A DNA stretch of 64,000 nt from Parafannyhessea umbonata (GTDB lineage: Bacteria > Actinomycetota > Coriobacteriia > Coriobacteriales > Atopobiaceae): positions 558,001 through 622,000 of the forward strand of contig NZ_LT629759.1 of assembly GCF_900105025.1 (NCBI RefSeq), read 5' to 3'. Below, piece after piece: positions 18,124 to 27,452 of this stretch. Numbering within the stretch: position 1 is the first letter of the stretch; every line of letters begins with the position of its first letter. Both the position numbers and the translations under genes were made by a program. Below the pieces are notes generated by a model. The model did not search any database. It was not told where the DNA came from and saw only the letters and a list, made by a program, of their open reading frames with translations.

Positions 18124-20835
18124 ATGATGCCTGAGTCAAGGGAGAGGAAGCTCGGTCTTTTGGTGTTGGATGCGCGCGCTGCGGTGCGTCGCTTCTCGAA
18201 GTGCAGGACGCTCTGCGCCCTTGCCGGCATTGCCGTTGCGGCAGCGCTTGTCTCCCCGGTGCAGGCGTATGCAACAGAGGCCGTTCCCACGGACGCTCCG
18301 CAGGGTGTGGCTGCGGAGCAGGTTGCTGCACCAGACGCATCGCTCCAGGTGACGGGGCAGGCGGACGTGACCGTCCAAGCTCCCAGCCAGGCAGAGGACC
18401 CCTCAGAGGCGGTTGCCGACTCCAGTGCGGAGGCCAGTGCGCCCGCAGAGCCTGCCGCGCCGCAGGCTGATGCGCCTTCGACAGAGGAGACGCCTGCATC
18501 TCAGGAGGCGGCACCGTCTGCGGAGGCTGGATCGGTGCAGCCGGACGCGGCCGTGCCGCAGGCAAACTTTGGGCCCGTTGCACATGATGAGACCATGGGC
18601 AACAAAGATGACGTTGCCGCGGCTGACGAGAAGCAGGCGGATGCCGGGACCGCGCAGGCCGGTGCAACGGATGCCCAGAATGCCGCGCTGCATGACGCGG
18701 CGATGAAGGCCCTCTCGAAGGCGATTCGCTTCGACAAGTCCGGCACCACGATCATTTTGGACTTCAACGGTGACGGCAAGACCGACGACACGGATTGGGC
18801 GGCCTACAAGGACTGGATCAAGACGTACCGCGTGTTCGACTTCAACGGTGACTTCTCGAGCGGCTACAACGGTGGCCTTCAGGTGACGGGCGGCACGCAG
18901 CTCGTCGCGAACGGCCACGACAAGGGCCCCGACGACCTCAACATCGGTATCGACGTCGACAAGATCAAGTCGTACTACCTCAACAACATCGGTCAGGCGA
19001 CCTCGGTCAAGAACCAGTCTCCCTTTGGCAGCTGCTGGGCGTTCGGCGCTACGTCCGCGCTCGAGAGCGCGATCCTCAAGGCGATGGCGGGCGAGAAGGG
19101 CATGGCATACGACCCGGCACTCCACCAGACGCCGAACCTCACCAACATCGAGGACGGGGTTGACCTCTCGGAGCTTGAGCTTGCATGGCTGTGCTACTCC
19201 CTCCAGCCGGACGGTGACTACATCAAGGACACGCTTCCCGGGGACACCGATTCTGACCGCCTGAGCTGTGGCGGCTGGGGTGCGATGGCCGAGACGATGT
19301 ATACCGCGTGGCAGGCCGTGGCCAACGAGGCGGACGACCCCTACTGGCCGCTCGGCGTGCCGAAGACGTACGAGAACTTCAGGAAGCTTGGCAAGTTCGT
19401 CTGGGGTCTGACCGAGGGTACCAAGACGGCGATCGCCCACGTCCAGGGAGTCAACTACCTGCCCGACCCCGCCATTCTTCAGCTGGACAAGCAGGAGCAC
19501 ATGGTCTACCAGGGCCTGAACCAGAACGCCATCAAGCTCATCAAGGAGGCGCTCGTCAAGTACGGCGCCGTCTCCATCGGCTACCAGGCTGACACCGCGC
19601 TTCCTGGCAAGCCGTCGGAGTCCGGCTACTTCAACTCCACGTACTGGGCACAGTACTGCGACGCAGTGGATGACATCACGGACACGCATGCGGTCTGCAT
19701 CGTCGGTTGGGATGACAACTTCGACCACAACAAGTTCAAGGCCGAGAAGAACGACGTATCGAACCTGAAGGACGGCGCCTGGCTCGTGAAGAACAGCTGG
19801 GGCTCCTACGACTGGCTGAAGAAGAACTTCCCGGACGCTGATCCCTCGAAGGCCGGTAAGGCAGCGAACTGGGGCATTACGGATGCAGAGGGCAACCATA
19901 CGGGATACTTCTGGCTCAGCTACTACGACCACTCCATCGTCACTCCGTCGTACTTCGAGGTTGACCTCGCCTCCGACGGCTTTGACTATGACAACAACTA
20001 CAGCTACGACTACCTCATCAACGAGTCGCAGATACCGTTTGTGCTTCGCACGAAGGATACCGGGACCGAGGTCGCAAACGTCTTTACCGCAAAGGGTAAC
20101 GAGGACCTGGCCGCAGTCTCCGTCCACACGTTCGTGGCGGACTCCACCGTCCATGTTCGCGTGTTCCTGGTGAACGACGATGACCTGAGGGACAACGACC
20201 CCACGAGTGGCAAATGCGTTGCGGACTTCACGAGCGACCAGCTGGTCTCCGGCTTCCATACCGTGAGGCTCCCCAAGGTCATTCGCCTTTCGAAGGGTCA
20301 GAAGTTTGCCGTTGTGGAAAACATCACGTCTGCCGACGCGAACGACGATGCTGGTGGTCGCGTTTCGTACATCGCGCTGGAGACGGGTCTGGCGAAGGAT
20401 GCCCAGACCGACGACAACATGGGCTATCTCTTCTCGCATGCGAACGCGGACGCGGGTACGACGTACGTGAGAATCCTGACGGAGGATGGCTATAGGTGGA
20501 TGACGCCGCAGGAGCTTGCTGACAACTACGACGGAGGCCAGATCTTCGAGTTTGGCAACGCCATGGTGAAGGCGTTCACCACGAACGCGCGGGAGGAGTC
20601 GGTGCCCGCCGGCGATGTCGCGACGCCCGGCCACGCGCTGCCCGCGACGTACAACGTGGTGACTCAGACCCAGGCGGGTGGCATGGCTGGTTACCAGGCA
20701 GCGGCGCGCGCGGCTGCCTCGGAAGCACTGCCTCGCACTGGCGACGCGAATGATGCCGCAACGGAGACGGCGCTCTTTGCAGCCGCCCTCGCCATCATTG
20801 GCGCGGGACTTGCGACTCGTCGCGCGAGGGACTAA
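18124..20835 (+). CDS. Secreted papain-like (C1) cysteine protease with LPxTG anchor
   Basis: 903 residues; ATG 18124 chosen because GGAGAGG lies 7-8 nt upstream. Layout: signal peptide (cleavage likely after VQAYA, about residue 55), Ala/Pro/Glu-rich low-complexity linker to about 190, a dockerin/EF-hand-like loop LDFNGDGKTDDTDW near 215-228, then the C1 peptidase with Cys304 in GSCWAFG, His522 in DTHAVCIVGW and Asn557 in LVKNSWG. A C-terminal beta-rich, lectin-like domain (about 640-790) follows, as in cell-wall C1 peptidases. It ends with LPRTG at 869-873, a hydrophobic helix and a basic tail, the sortase signal. Predicted to be wall-bound and to digest extracellular peptides or host proteins. 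Confidence 0.93.
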   Translation: MMPESRERKLGLLVLDARAAVRRFSKCRTLCALAGIAVAAALVSPVQAYATEAVPTDAPQGVAAEQVAAPDASLQVTGQADVTVQAPSQAEDPSEAVADSSAEASAPAEPAAPQADAPSTEETPASQEAAPSAEAGSVQPDAAVPQANFGPVAHDETMGNKDDVAAADEKQADAGTAQAGATDAQNAALHDAAMKALSKAIRFDKSGTTIILDFNGDGKTDDTDWAAYKDWIKTYRVFDFNGDFSSGYNGGLQVTGGTQLVANGHDKGPDDLNIGIDVDKIKSYYLNNIGQATSVKNQSPFGSCWAFGATSALESAILKAMAGEKGMAYDPALHQTPNLTNIEDGVDLSELELAWLCYSLQPDGDYIKDTLPGDTDSDRLSCGGWGAMAETMYTAWQAVANEADDPYWPLGVPKTYENFRKLGKFVWGLTEGTKTAIAHVQGVNYLPDPAILQLDKQEHMVYQGLNQNAIKLIKEALVKYGAVSIGYQADTALPGKPSESGYFNSTYWAQYCDAVDDITDTHAVCIVGWDDNFDHNKFKAEKNDVSNLKDGAWLVKNSWGSYDWLKKNFPDADPSKAGKAANWGITDAEGNHTGYFWLSYYDHSIVTPSYFEVDLASDGFDYDNNYSYDYLINESQIPFVLRTKDTGTEVANVFTAKGNEDLAAVSVHTFVADSTVHVRVFLVNDDDLRDNDPTSGKCVADFTSDQLVSGFHTVRLPKVIRLSKGQKFAVVENITSADANDDAGGRVSYIALETGLAKDAQTDDNMGYLFSHANADAGTTYVRILTEDGYRWMTPQELADNYDGGQIFEFGNAMVKAFTTNAREESVPAGDVATPGHALPATYNVVTQTQAGGMAGYQAAARAAASEALPRTGDANDAATETALFAAALAIIGAGLATRRARD

Positions 20836-20846
20836 CGACAGGGTAG

Positions 20847-20914
20847 GCGGGCTGCGGCAGGTCGTGGCCCGCGGCTAGCGGGGGAGGGGGCGCCCGGCGA
20901 CTCCGGCGCTTCTC
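20847..20914. repeat. 68-bp direct repeat, copy B
   Basis: Partner of copy A (17742-17808), starting 12 bp after the protease stop. Same order of blocks: GCGGGCTGCGG, GTCG, CGGGGGAGGG, GCCCGGCGACTC, GGCGCTTCTC. The hairpin arms read GGCTGCGG/CCGCGGCT, still paired through two G-U wobbles. Together the two copies bracket the AT-rich upstream region and the protease gene. Confidence 0.8.
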
Positions 20915-20924
20915 CCCAAAAGGA

Positions 20925-20958
20925 GGGCGTCCGTCGGATTGAGGTCCGGCGGGCGCCC
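20925..20958. terminator. Bidirectional terminator between protease and metG
   Basis: GGGCGTCCGTCGGA (20925-20938), loop TTGAGG, TCCGGCGGGCGCCC (20945-20958): a 14-bp stem with two wobbles. On the minus strand it is followed by TCCTTTT, so it serves metG better; on the plus strand it is followed by TTGTG. Confidence 0.8.
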
Positions 20959-20992
20959 TTGTGCGTCTGGAACAGGTGACGTTGTCTTGGGG

Positions 20993-23050
20993 CTACTTGC
21001 CCTTCTTCACCTGTGAGGGGTGCTTCTGGAAGAAGTCGAAGCGTGGCGGCAGCGCGACGATGGCGTGCTCGCCGGGCTCCTCGCCCAGCTTTTGCGCAAG
21101 CTGTCCCGGCGTCGCAAACGCGTTCTCCCAACTGAAGAACAGCTCGTGCTCAAAGCCCATGTGGTCGCAGATCTGCTCGCAGCCCGCGGGCACGGCCGGG
21201 TGCATCAGCAGCGTCACGCAGCGGAGCTCGGCAAAGGCGTCCGCAAGGGCCTGCTCGTAGGCGGCGTCGTCGCCGTTGGCGGCCTTGGAGGCGTCGCCCC
21301 AGCGCTTGTTGGCGGCGCGGCAGAAGTCCTCCGCCACGGCGAGCGCGCCGTGCGCGTCGAAGGCGTGCGCGCACTTCTCGAACTCGAGGGTCGCCTTGAC
21401 GCAGGCCTCGACGACCTCGGCGTGCGGGGCGACGGAAGGCAGGTGCGAGTCGCACACGTTTGCCGCGCCATAGAAGCAGCTTCGGGCAAGGCGGTTGAAG
21501 ATGTTGGTGAGGAAGGCGCTCTCCTTGAGGGCGGGGTCCACGACGCGCGGGTCGTCCTTTACCAGGACCTCCTCACCGGTCTTCTTGTCCTTGTGGCTCA
21601 CTGACGTGTCGAACGGCTTGGGCGAGAAGGACACGGCCTTCTGGTCGAGGCCTAGGCTCAGCCAGTGGGCGCGCAGCTGCTCGGGGGTGTAGTAGTCCAG
21701 CAGCTCCGCGGCCATGGGCGGCTTGATGGCGCCCGAGCTGGACGCCTTCTTGTTCATGAACAGGATGTGGTAGTTGGCGACGGGGATGTCCTGCGTGAGG
21801 CCCCAGTCGAGGGCCTCCCACAGCGCGGGCTGGACCACGCAGTAGAAGTAGATGTTGTCCTGCCCGATGAACTGGTACACCTTGGCGTCCTTCGAGCACC
21901 ACCAGTCGCGCCAGTCGTCCGTGGAGTAGCGGCCCGTACCGGCCTTCGCGTCCGCGTCGAGCACGGTCTGCGTGAAGCTGATGGGCGCCCAAAGGCTCTC
22001 GGGCCAGCACCACACCGTGAGGTCGTGCGTGCCCTCGAGGTTGGGCGCGGCGACGCCCCACTCGATGTTGCCGGTGATGCGGAACGGCAGGAGCGTCTTG
22101 CCCGTGCGGAAGCGGACGCCGGACGACTCGAGCACCTCGCGCGCGCTGTCGCGGTCCTCCCAGTTGGCAAAGCCCACGGAGAACGACGCCTGGCCCTTCT
22201 CGGCCTCGCGGACCGTGTGCTGGGGGAGCTTGGACTCCACGGCGTCAAACTGGTCACGGAACTTGCTCTGGATGTAGATGACCGGGTCTGCGAGGGACTC
22301 GCGCACCGTCTTCGTGACGATGGTGCGCACCTGCGGGTCCGCATCCCACTCGTCCATGAGGTCGTCGAGGACCTCATGGAAGCGCGGCAGGTCGAAGTAC
22401 CAGTTGTCAACGGGGCGCAGCTCGGGCGTGGTGCCCGTGAGCTGGCTCACCGGGTTGATGAGCTCCTCCGGGTCAAACTGGTGGCCGAGGTCGCACTCGT
22501 CAGCGTAGGCCTTCTCGCTCTTGCAGCCGCGCACGGGGCAGCGCCCCTGCACCTGGCGGCCGTTGAGGAAGGTCTGGGCCTTAACGTCAAAGAACTGGCG
22601 CGTGGTGCGCTTGACGAGGACGCCCTTCTCGTGCAGGCGGCGGATCAGCTTGTCGGACAGCGCCGCGTGGAAGGGCTTTGCGGGCTCGAGGCCGGAACCT
22701 GCGAAGATGTCGAGCGAGATCTGGTAGGCGTCGAGCGCCTCCTTCTGCAGGTCGTGGTTGTGGCGCACGTAGTCCTCGATCGTACCCGCGTAGCCCTCGC
22801 CCTCGACCTTCTTGCGGTAGCCCTCCATGATGGGGGAGCCAAAGCAGTCCGTGCCGCTGACGAAGACGACGTTCTGGGCGCCGATGCGGTCGCGCAGGAA
22901 GCGCGCGAAGAAGTCGGCGGGAACGAAGACGCCGCCGATGTGGCCAAAGTGCAGGTTCTTGTTTCCGTATGGCATGCCGCCCGTGATGATGGCACGCTTG
23001 GGGAAGGTTGGGCGCGCGGCCTCGGTCGCGCTGTCGAGCTCTGTTGCCAT
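20993..23050 (-). CDS. metG: Methionine--tRNA ligase
   Basis: Charges tRNA-Met. From ATG 23050 (AGAGG upstream) the protein has 685 residues. The HIGH motif is LHFGHIGG near the N-terminus, a zinc-knuckle region CPVRGCKSEKAYADEC follows, and the KMSKS loop is the divergent KKASSSG. A C-terminal helical anticodon domain is present, without an appended tRNA-binding (Trbp111-like) domain. The frame stays open further upstream but the sequence before ATG 23050 has no similarity to the family. Monocistronic. Confidence 0.93.
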   Translation of the reverse strand: MATELDSATEAARPTFPKRAIITGGMPYGNKNLHFGHIGGVFVPADFFARFLRDRIGAQNVVFVSGTDCFGSPIMEGYRKKVEGEGYAGTIEDYVRHNHDLQKEALDAYQISLDIFAGSGLEPAKPFHAALSDKLIRRLHEKGVLVKRTTRQFFDVKAQTFLNGRQVQGRCPVRGCKSEKAYADECDLGHQFDPEELINPVSQLTGTTPELRPVDNWYFDLPRFHEVLDDLMDEWDADPQVRTIVTKTVRESLADPVIYIQSKFRDQFDAVESKLPQHTVREAEKGQASFSVGFANWEDRDSAREVLESSGVRFRTGKTLLPFRITGNIEWGVAAPNLEGTHDLTVWCWPESLWAPISFTQTVLDADAKAGTGRYSTDDWRDWWCSKDAKVYQFIGQDNIYFYCVVQPALWEALDWGLTQDIPVANYHILFMNKKASSSGAIKPPMAAELLDYYTPEQLRAHWLSLGLDQKAVSFSPKPFDTSVSHKDKKTGEEVLVKDDPRVVDPALKESAFLTNIFNRLARSCFYGAANVCDSHLPSVAPHAEVVEACVKATLEFEKCAHAFDAHGALAVAEDFCRAANKRWGDASKAANGDDAAYEQALADAFAELRCVTLLMHPAVPAGCEQICDHMGFEHELFFSWENAFATPGQLAQKLGEEPGEHAIVALPPRFDFFQKHPSQVKKGK

Positions 23051-23266
23051 GGGGTTGAACCTCTGTCCTATCGCGTTGTTGCCGCCTGCGTGCGGCGGCA
23101 CTCGTAACTGCTCGATTATCGCACAAGGCTCGCGGCGGCGCAGGTCTCGCGGCGGCGCAGGTGGGTATGCTAGTGACCGGGGCGTGCGTGCGGTGCGCGC
23201 ACGCGGCGCATGGGCGAGAAGGGCGGCTGCCTTTGGGCGGGACGCCCGCCGGGAAGGAGGCCAGCC

Positions 23267-24076
23267 ATGGCGTACGGCGTGTTCACGGCGCAACCGCTTT
23301 TGCTGAGCTCCGGCGGCTTTCCGCTGCTTGGGACGGCGCACCTGGCGTGGCTCGTCGCGTGCGCCGGGGTCGTCGCCCTGGTGGAGCGCGCGCACGCGCG
23401 TGCGCGCCGGCCAAGGCTCGTGCTCCTTGCGGCATCGGTGGTGATGCTGTCACTTCTGGCCAGCGAGGACGCGCTCATGATCTTCTCGCACACCTTCACG
23501 AAGGCCTGGTGGCCGCTTCACTTCTGCAACTTTGCCGAGTACCTGTGCCTGGCTTACTCCATAAGGCCGAGCCACGCCTGCCGGGAGCTGCTGCTGACGC
23601 TGGGCCTCATGGGCGGCATGGCGGCGATGCTCTTTCCCGGCTGGCTGGCGTGCCCGCCCTACACGTGGCCCGTGGCCTGCGGGTTCATGGAGCACGCGCT
23701 GATATTTGCCGTCTCGTGGTGCGCCGTGCGCGAGGGCCGCGGCCGCTTCCGCCTTCGGGACGTGCGAGTGAGCCTCGCGTTCGTGGCGGCCTACGTGCTC
23801 TTCTTCAGGTGGTTCAACGCGCTCTTGGGCTCGAACTACGGCTTCGTGAGCGGACCGGCGTATGGCACGCCGATCGAGTGGTGGTACGACGCGCTGGGCG
23901 ATCCCCTGTATCTGCTGCCATACGCGCTCTGCTTCTGCGTGGCGGCGCTTGCGCTCAACCGGTGGGCAAGCTTGTGGTCTGCGGCCGCGCAAGGGGAGAA
24001 GGGCGGACAGCGCGAGAAGGGCCGCCGTCGGGGGCTTGCCCTGCCAAACCGAGGGGGCGGTCACCCATGCGCGTGA
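23267..24076 (+). CDS. YwaF-family integral membrane protein
   Basis: 269 residues from ATG 23267, with GGAAGGAGG 6 nt upstream. Six or seven membrane helices are apparent. The motif WWPLHFCNFAEYL and the later GSNYGF and DPLYLLPY match the YwaF (TIGR02206/TMEM164-like) family of unknown function as I recall it. The last 25 residues are basic and repeat EKG. The stop overlaps the next gene by 10 bp. A GGGCGAGAAGGGCGGC motif lies 40 bp upstream. Confidence 0.75.
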   Translation: MAYGVFTAQPLLLSSGGFPLLGTAHLAWLVACAGVVALVERAHARARRPRLVLLAASVVMLSLLASEDALMIFSHTFTKAWWPLHFCNFAEYLCLAYSIRPSHACRELLLTLGLMGGMAAMLFPGWLACPPYTWPVACGFMEHALIFAVSWCAVREGRGRFRLRDVRVSLAFVAAYVLFFRWFNALLGSNYGFVSGPAYGTPIEWWYDALGDPLYLLPYALCFCVAALALNRWASLWSAAAQGEKGGQREKGRRRGLALPNRGGGHPCA

Positions 24077-24618
24077 TTGGCACGGTCAACGTGCTGAAAG
24101 ACGCGGACGTACAGCATGCCATGGTCTCCGCGTCGTGGGCGATCATGGGCGCGGGTGCGGCAATCGCCCTCGTGCTGTGGCTCGTGTCACTCGCGTCTGG
24201 CAGGCACGTGCTTGAGCCTGTGGGCCCGGGCTGGGTGCTGGGCCTTGTGGTGGCGTCGGCCGTCGCGCTTCCCGTGCACGAGCTGGTGCATGCCGCGGCC
24301 TTCGTGATCCTGGGCTCGAGCGACGTCCACGTGAGCTTTGGCATCAAGGACTTCATGCTCTATACCTCTGCAAATGGCGCGGTGCTTCCCCGTGGGCGCT
24401 TCATGGCGGTGCTGCTTGCGCCATCCGTCGTGGTCACGGCGCTGTTCGTGCTGGCGGGATGCGTATGGCACGCCCCGCTGTTCGCGCTCCTGGGCGGCGC
24501 GTTCCACCTGGCGGGATGCACGGGAGACCTCGACATGGTGCGCATCATCGCCCTCACGCCGGCTGCGACCTTCGTGCGAGACTCTCCTGCGGGGGTAGAC
24601 CTGCTTTCGGAGGAGTAG
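24067..24618 (+). CDS. DUF3267-type membrane protein with HExxH motif
   Basis: 183 residues; ATG 24067 overlaps the YwaF-like gene. Four helices are predicted, the second carrying HELVHAAAF, which fits the HExxH zinc-protease motif, and a distal GCTGDLDMV that could hold a third metal ligand, as in the DUF3267 family of putative intramembrane metallopeptidases. Substrate unknown. Probably co-translated with the upstream membrane protein. Confidence 0.7.
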   Translation: MRVIGTVNVLKDADVQHAMVSASWAIMGAGAAIALVLWLVSLASGRHVLEPVGPGWVLGLVVASAVALPVHELVHAAAFVILGSSDVHVSFGIKDFMLYTSANGAVLPRGRFMAVLLAPSVVVTALFVLAGCVWHAPLFALLGGAFHLAGCTGDLDMVRIIALTPAATFVRDSPAGVDLLSEE

Positions 24619-24785
24619 CGGACCCCGGGGGAGTCGAGATGGCCCCGCCAGCGTTTGCACCTCGTAACGCGCGAGGCCGCCGCACTTCTCCTATGAGCAA
24701 TCTTTGCTAGCATGACCGCAAGCCCGCGTGGCGACCCATGATGCCGCGGCGGGCGCTCGGTCCAGGAGACCCTCAGGGAGGTTCC

Positions 24786-25610
24786 ATGCTCAGGTGCAAC
24801 TACCACACCCACACCTCGATGTGCGACGGATCGGATACGCCGGAGGACGTCGTGCGCGAGGCCATCGCCAAGGGCTTCGAGCATCTGGGCTTCTCCGGGC
24901 ACATGGATCCTGACATCCACATGGACTGGCCCGCCTACGTGGCGGAGGTCCGGCGTCTCCAGTCCGCGTATGCGGAGCGCATCGACATCCTCCTCGGCGT
25001 CGAGCTCGACAACGTCTACGATCCCGCGTGCTGTCCGGGCGCGGAGTACGTCATCGGCTCCACGCACTTCCTGGACGTCGACTCAGAGGTCCCACTCTCC
25101 GTTGACAGTAGCGTCCAGGACATGCGCCGCCTGTGCCACGAGTTCTTTGCGGATGACTACTACGCGCTCGCCCGCGCGTACTTTGACCTCGAGGCCAGGG
25201 TGTACGACCGCCTGCAATGCACGTGGGTCGGCCACTTCGATTTGGTGACGCGCTTCAACGACGAGGCGCACTTCTTGGACGAGTCTGACCCGCGCTACAC
25301 GGCGCCGGCACTCGAGGCCATGGAGTACCTGGTGGGAAAGGACGTTCCGTTCGAGATCAACTGCGGCGCCGTCAACCGCGGCCGCAAGGCGGAGCTCTAC
25401 CCGCGTCGCGAGCTGCTGCGCGCTCTTCACGACTTCGGTGGCCAGATCCTCATCAGCTCGGACGCGCACCAGAAGGAGCTCCTCGACGGCGGCTTCGACG
25501 TCGCGGTTCGCACGGCCATCGACTGCGGCTTCACGCACGTCAACTACCTTGCCCACGATGCCCAGGGCAAGGTCGAGGTGCGCCAGGTCGCGCTCGACGG
25601 CCTTTACTAG
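24786..25610 (+). CDS. PHP-family phosphatase (histidinol-phosphatase-like)
   Basis: 274 residues from ATG 24786 (GGGAGG 4 nt upstream). PHP metal ligands are visible in order: YHTHTSMCDG, FSGHMD, GVELD, GSTHFLD, VGHFDLV, and the C-terminal SSDAHQ. This layout fits HisK/YtvP-type histidinol-phosphatases, which dephosphorylate histidinol-phosphate. No other his gene is nearby, so a different phosphate ester is possible. A promoter-like TTCTCC-16-TAGCAT lies at about 24685-24713. Confidence 0.8.
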   Translation: MLRCNYHTHTSMCDGSDTPEDVVREAIAKGFEHLGFSGHMDPDIHMDWPAYVAEVRRLQSAYAERIDILLGVELDNVYDPACCPGAEYVIGSTHFLDVDSEVPLSVDSSVQDMRRLCHEFFADDYYALARAYFDLEARVYDRLQCTWVGHFDLVTRFNDEAHFLDESDPRYTAPALEAMEYLVGKDVPFEINCGAVNRGRKAELYPRRELLRALHDFGGQILISSDAHQKELLDGGFDVAVRTAIDCGFTHVNYLAHDAQGKVEVRQVALDGLY

Positions 25611-25749
25611 CGGCTGCATTTCGCGTGGGCGAGAAAAGCCGCGCGGCGTGCCCGCAACGTGCCCTCGAAGCTGTATATAAAGCCCTCGTTTGGGGTATTC
25701 CTCACTCACTTGCTGGCGGTGGTCGCCGGCACGAGTGAAAGGAACCGAC

Positions 25750-26757
25750 ATGGGTTTCATCGGCACCGTCATTCTGGTGGTTGTCATCGTGGCCATCGTG
25801 CTCTCCACGGGGTACGTCGTGCGGCAGCAGCACGTGGCCATCATCGAGCGCCTGGGGCGCTTTCACGGATTTGCTGGTCCCGGCTTTCACGTCAAGGTGC
25901 CCTTCATCGACGTGACGCACGACGTCAGCCTCATGACCGAGGACGAGCACATGACGTTTGACGCCAAGACCAGCGACAACGTCACGATCGAGCTCGACGT
26001 CTCCATCCAGTACCACGTGGACTCGCACGACATGGACGCCCGCCAGGAGTCCGGCGTCTACAAGAGCTTCTACACCCTGCAGGACCCGGTCGGCCAGATG
26101 CAGGACTACCTCGCGGACGCCCTGCGCTCGCAGATTCCCGCGCGCACGCTGGACGAGGTGTTCAGCGAGAAGGACGCCATCGCACACGCGATCGACGAGG
26201 TGGTGGCCGCCAAGATGCGCGACTACGGCTACGTGCTCGTGACGACGCTCATCACGCGGATCAAGCTCCCGGGCGAGGTCCAGGAGTCCATGAACCACAT
26301 CATCGCGTCCAAGAACAACCTGGAGTCCGCCAAGAACGACGCCGAGGCCGCGCGCGCCAAGACGGTCATCGCGGCTCAGGCAAAGGCGGAGGCCATGGCG
26401 GCGGAGGGCAAGGGCATCGCGGACCAGCGCATCGCCATCGCCCGCGGCATCAAGGAGTCCATCGACACCATCAAGGGTGCCGAGATGAACGAGGGCGAGG
26501 CCAACCGCCTGTTCGAGTTCACCCAGTGGATCGACATGATGAACCAGTACGCCGCAAAGGGTCCCTCGACCGTGGTGCTCCCCAGCGACTTCGGCCAGAC
26601 GTCGAGCATGTTCGACCAGGTCGTGGCCGCCCAGAACGCGCCGCGTCCCGCCGGCACCCCGCAGGCGCCTGTCGACCCGTACCGCAGGAGCGGCTCGGAG
26701 GGCTGGGGCGACGCCGGCAAGGGCGGCCACGCCGGCTCCGCAAAGTCTCACAGGTAG
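25750..26757 (+). CDS. SPFH/Band 7 membrane protein
   Basis: 335 residues. An N-terminal helix (about 3-23) anchors the protein, followed by an SPFH domain (RQQHVAIIERLGRFHGFAGPGF is the family-typical opening, split here as RQQHVAIIERLG and RFHGFAGPGF), then a coiled-coil region rich in Ala/Glu/Lys (about 190-260) and a Gly/Pro-rich tail. Such stomatin/prohibitin-like proteins organise membrane domains or protease complexes. ATG 25750 follows AAAGGAACC. No NfeD or FtsH partner is adjacent. Confidence 0.88.
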   Translation: MGFIGTVILVVVIVAIVLSTGYVVRQQHVAIIERLGRFHGFAGPGFHVKVPFIDVTHDVSLMTEDEHMTFDAKTSDNVTIELDVSIQYHVDSHDMDARQESGVYKSFYTLQDPVGQMQDYLADALRSQIPARTLDEVFSEKDAIAHAIDEVVAAKMRDYGYVLVTTLITRIKLPGEVQESMNHIIASKNNLESAKNDAEAARAKTVIAAQAKAEAMAAEGKGIADQRIAIARGIKESIDTIKGAEMNEGEANRLFEFTQWIDMMNQYAAKGPSTVVLPSDFGQTSSMFDQVVAAQNAPRPAGTPQAPVDPYRRSGSEGWGDAGKGGHAGSAKSHR

Positions 26758-26778
26758 CTGGCGCCGCACACATTAGTG

Positions 26779-26842
26779 GGTGCCATGGCCGCGCGCCATG
26801 GCACCGCGCCTCCGGGCGAGAAGGCCAGCCCTTCTCGCCCGG
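26779..26842. terminator. Two consecutive perfect hairpins between convergent genes
   Basis: First: GGTGCCATGGC (26779-26789), loop CGCGC, GCCATGGCACC (26795-26805). Second: CCGGGCGAGAAGG (26812-26824), loop CCAGC, CCTTCTCGCCCGG (26830-26842), followed by CCCTTT. Both stems are perfect (11 and 13 bp). They should stop transcription from both sides. The second is built from the recurrent GGGCGAGAAG motif in inverted pair. Confidence 0.85.
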
Positions 26843-26873
26843 CCCTTTCCGTGCGCGCGCTCCGTGCTTCGTG

Positions 26874-27401
26874 CTACGCCCGTGCGGGCAGGTTCGCCTC
26901 GGCCCACTCGATCACGTGGCCGCGCATCGCATGTACGAGCTCGTTTGCCCAGAAGCCCTCGCACAGATCGGGCATAACGTCCAGCGCAAAGACCCTCAGC
27001 GTGTACACGTGGTCCCTGTCAGGTGGCTGCGGGCCGTTGTATCGGCAGGTCAGCAGCGGGTCAGAGCTGCCCACGAGCCTGCTTGCGGATGAGTTTCTGC
27101 CTTGCACCATGCCAAACGACCCCAGGTTCGACGCGTCCTCCGGGAAGGAGAGCCGCCCGTCGCGCGCGAACGAGGCGTCGATTCCTGCCGCGACCCAGTG
27201 GATCCACGTGAAGCCGCACACGGGGATGGAGTCGTAGTCCGTGAACGCGATCGCAAGCGAGCGCGCCTGCTGCGGTATGCCCGCCACCTCGAAGGGAAAC
27301 GACGTCGTCGGCGTCTGAGCGTACAGGTGCGCTGCGTCCGCGTACTTCGCGTAGCGGTCCGGAACCATGCCGTTCTTGTCGAGCCCAACCCTGATGTCCA
27401 T
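26874..27401 (-). CDS. PEBP/YbhB family protein (Raf-kinase-inhibitor-like)
   Basis: 175 residues from the second ATG (27401), which has GGGAGG 5 nt upstream. Has the PEBP-fold pattern SLAIAFTDYD, FTWIHWVAAGI, the GSFGMVQGRNS loop, CRYNGPQPPDRDHVYTLRVF and ALD. Bacterial members are small cytoplasmic proteins of uncertain ligand. It is convergent with the SPFH gene and divergent from queH. Confidence 0.85.
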   Translation of the reverse strand: MDIRVGLDKNGMVPDRYAKYADAAHLYAQTPTTSFPFEVAGIPQQARSLAIAFTDYDSIPVCGFTWIHWVAAGIDASFARDGRLSFPEDASNLGSFGMVQGRNSSASRLVGSSDPLLTCRYNGPQPPDRDHVYTLRVFALDVMPDLCEGFWANELVHAMRGHVIEWAEANLPARA

Positions 27402-27452
27402 GCTGCCTCCCATCGTTGGCGTATGCTCTCATCTTACTAGCGTCAGGCGAGC

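Noticed and set aside
18403-20634. A 743-codon minus-strand open frame over the surface protease
   Set aside because: Same antisense artefact; the plus strand has signal peptide, catalytic triad and LPxTG anchor.
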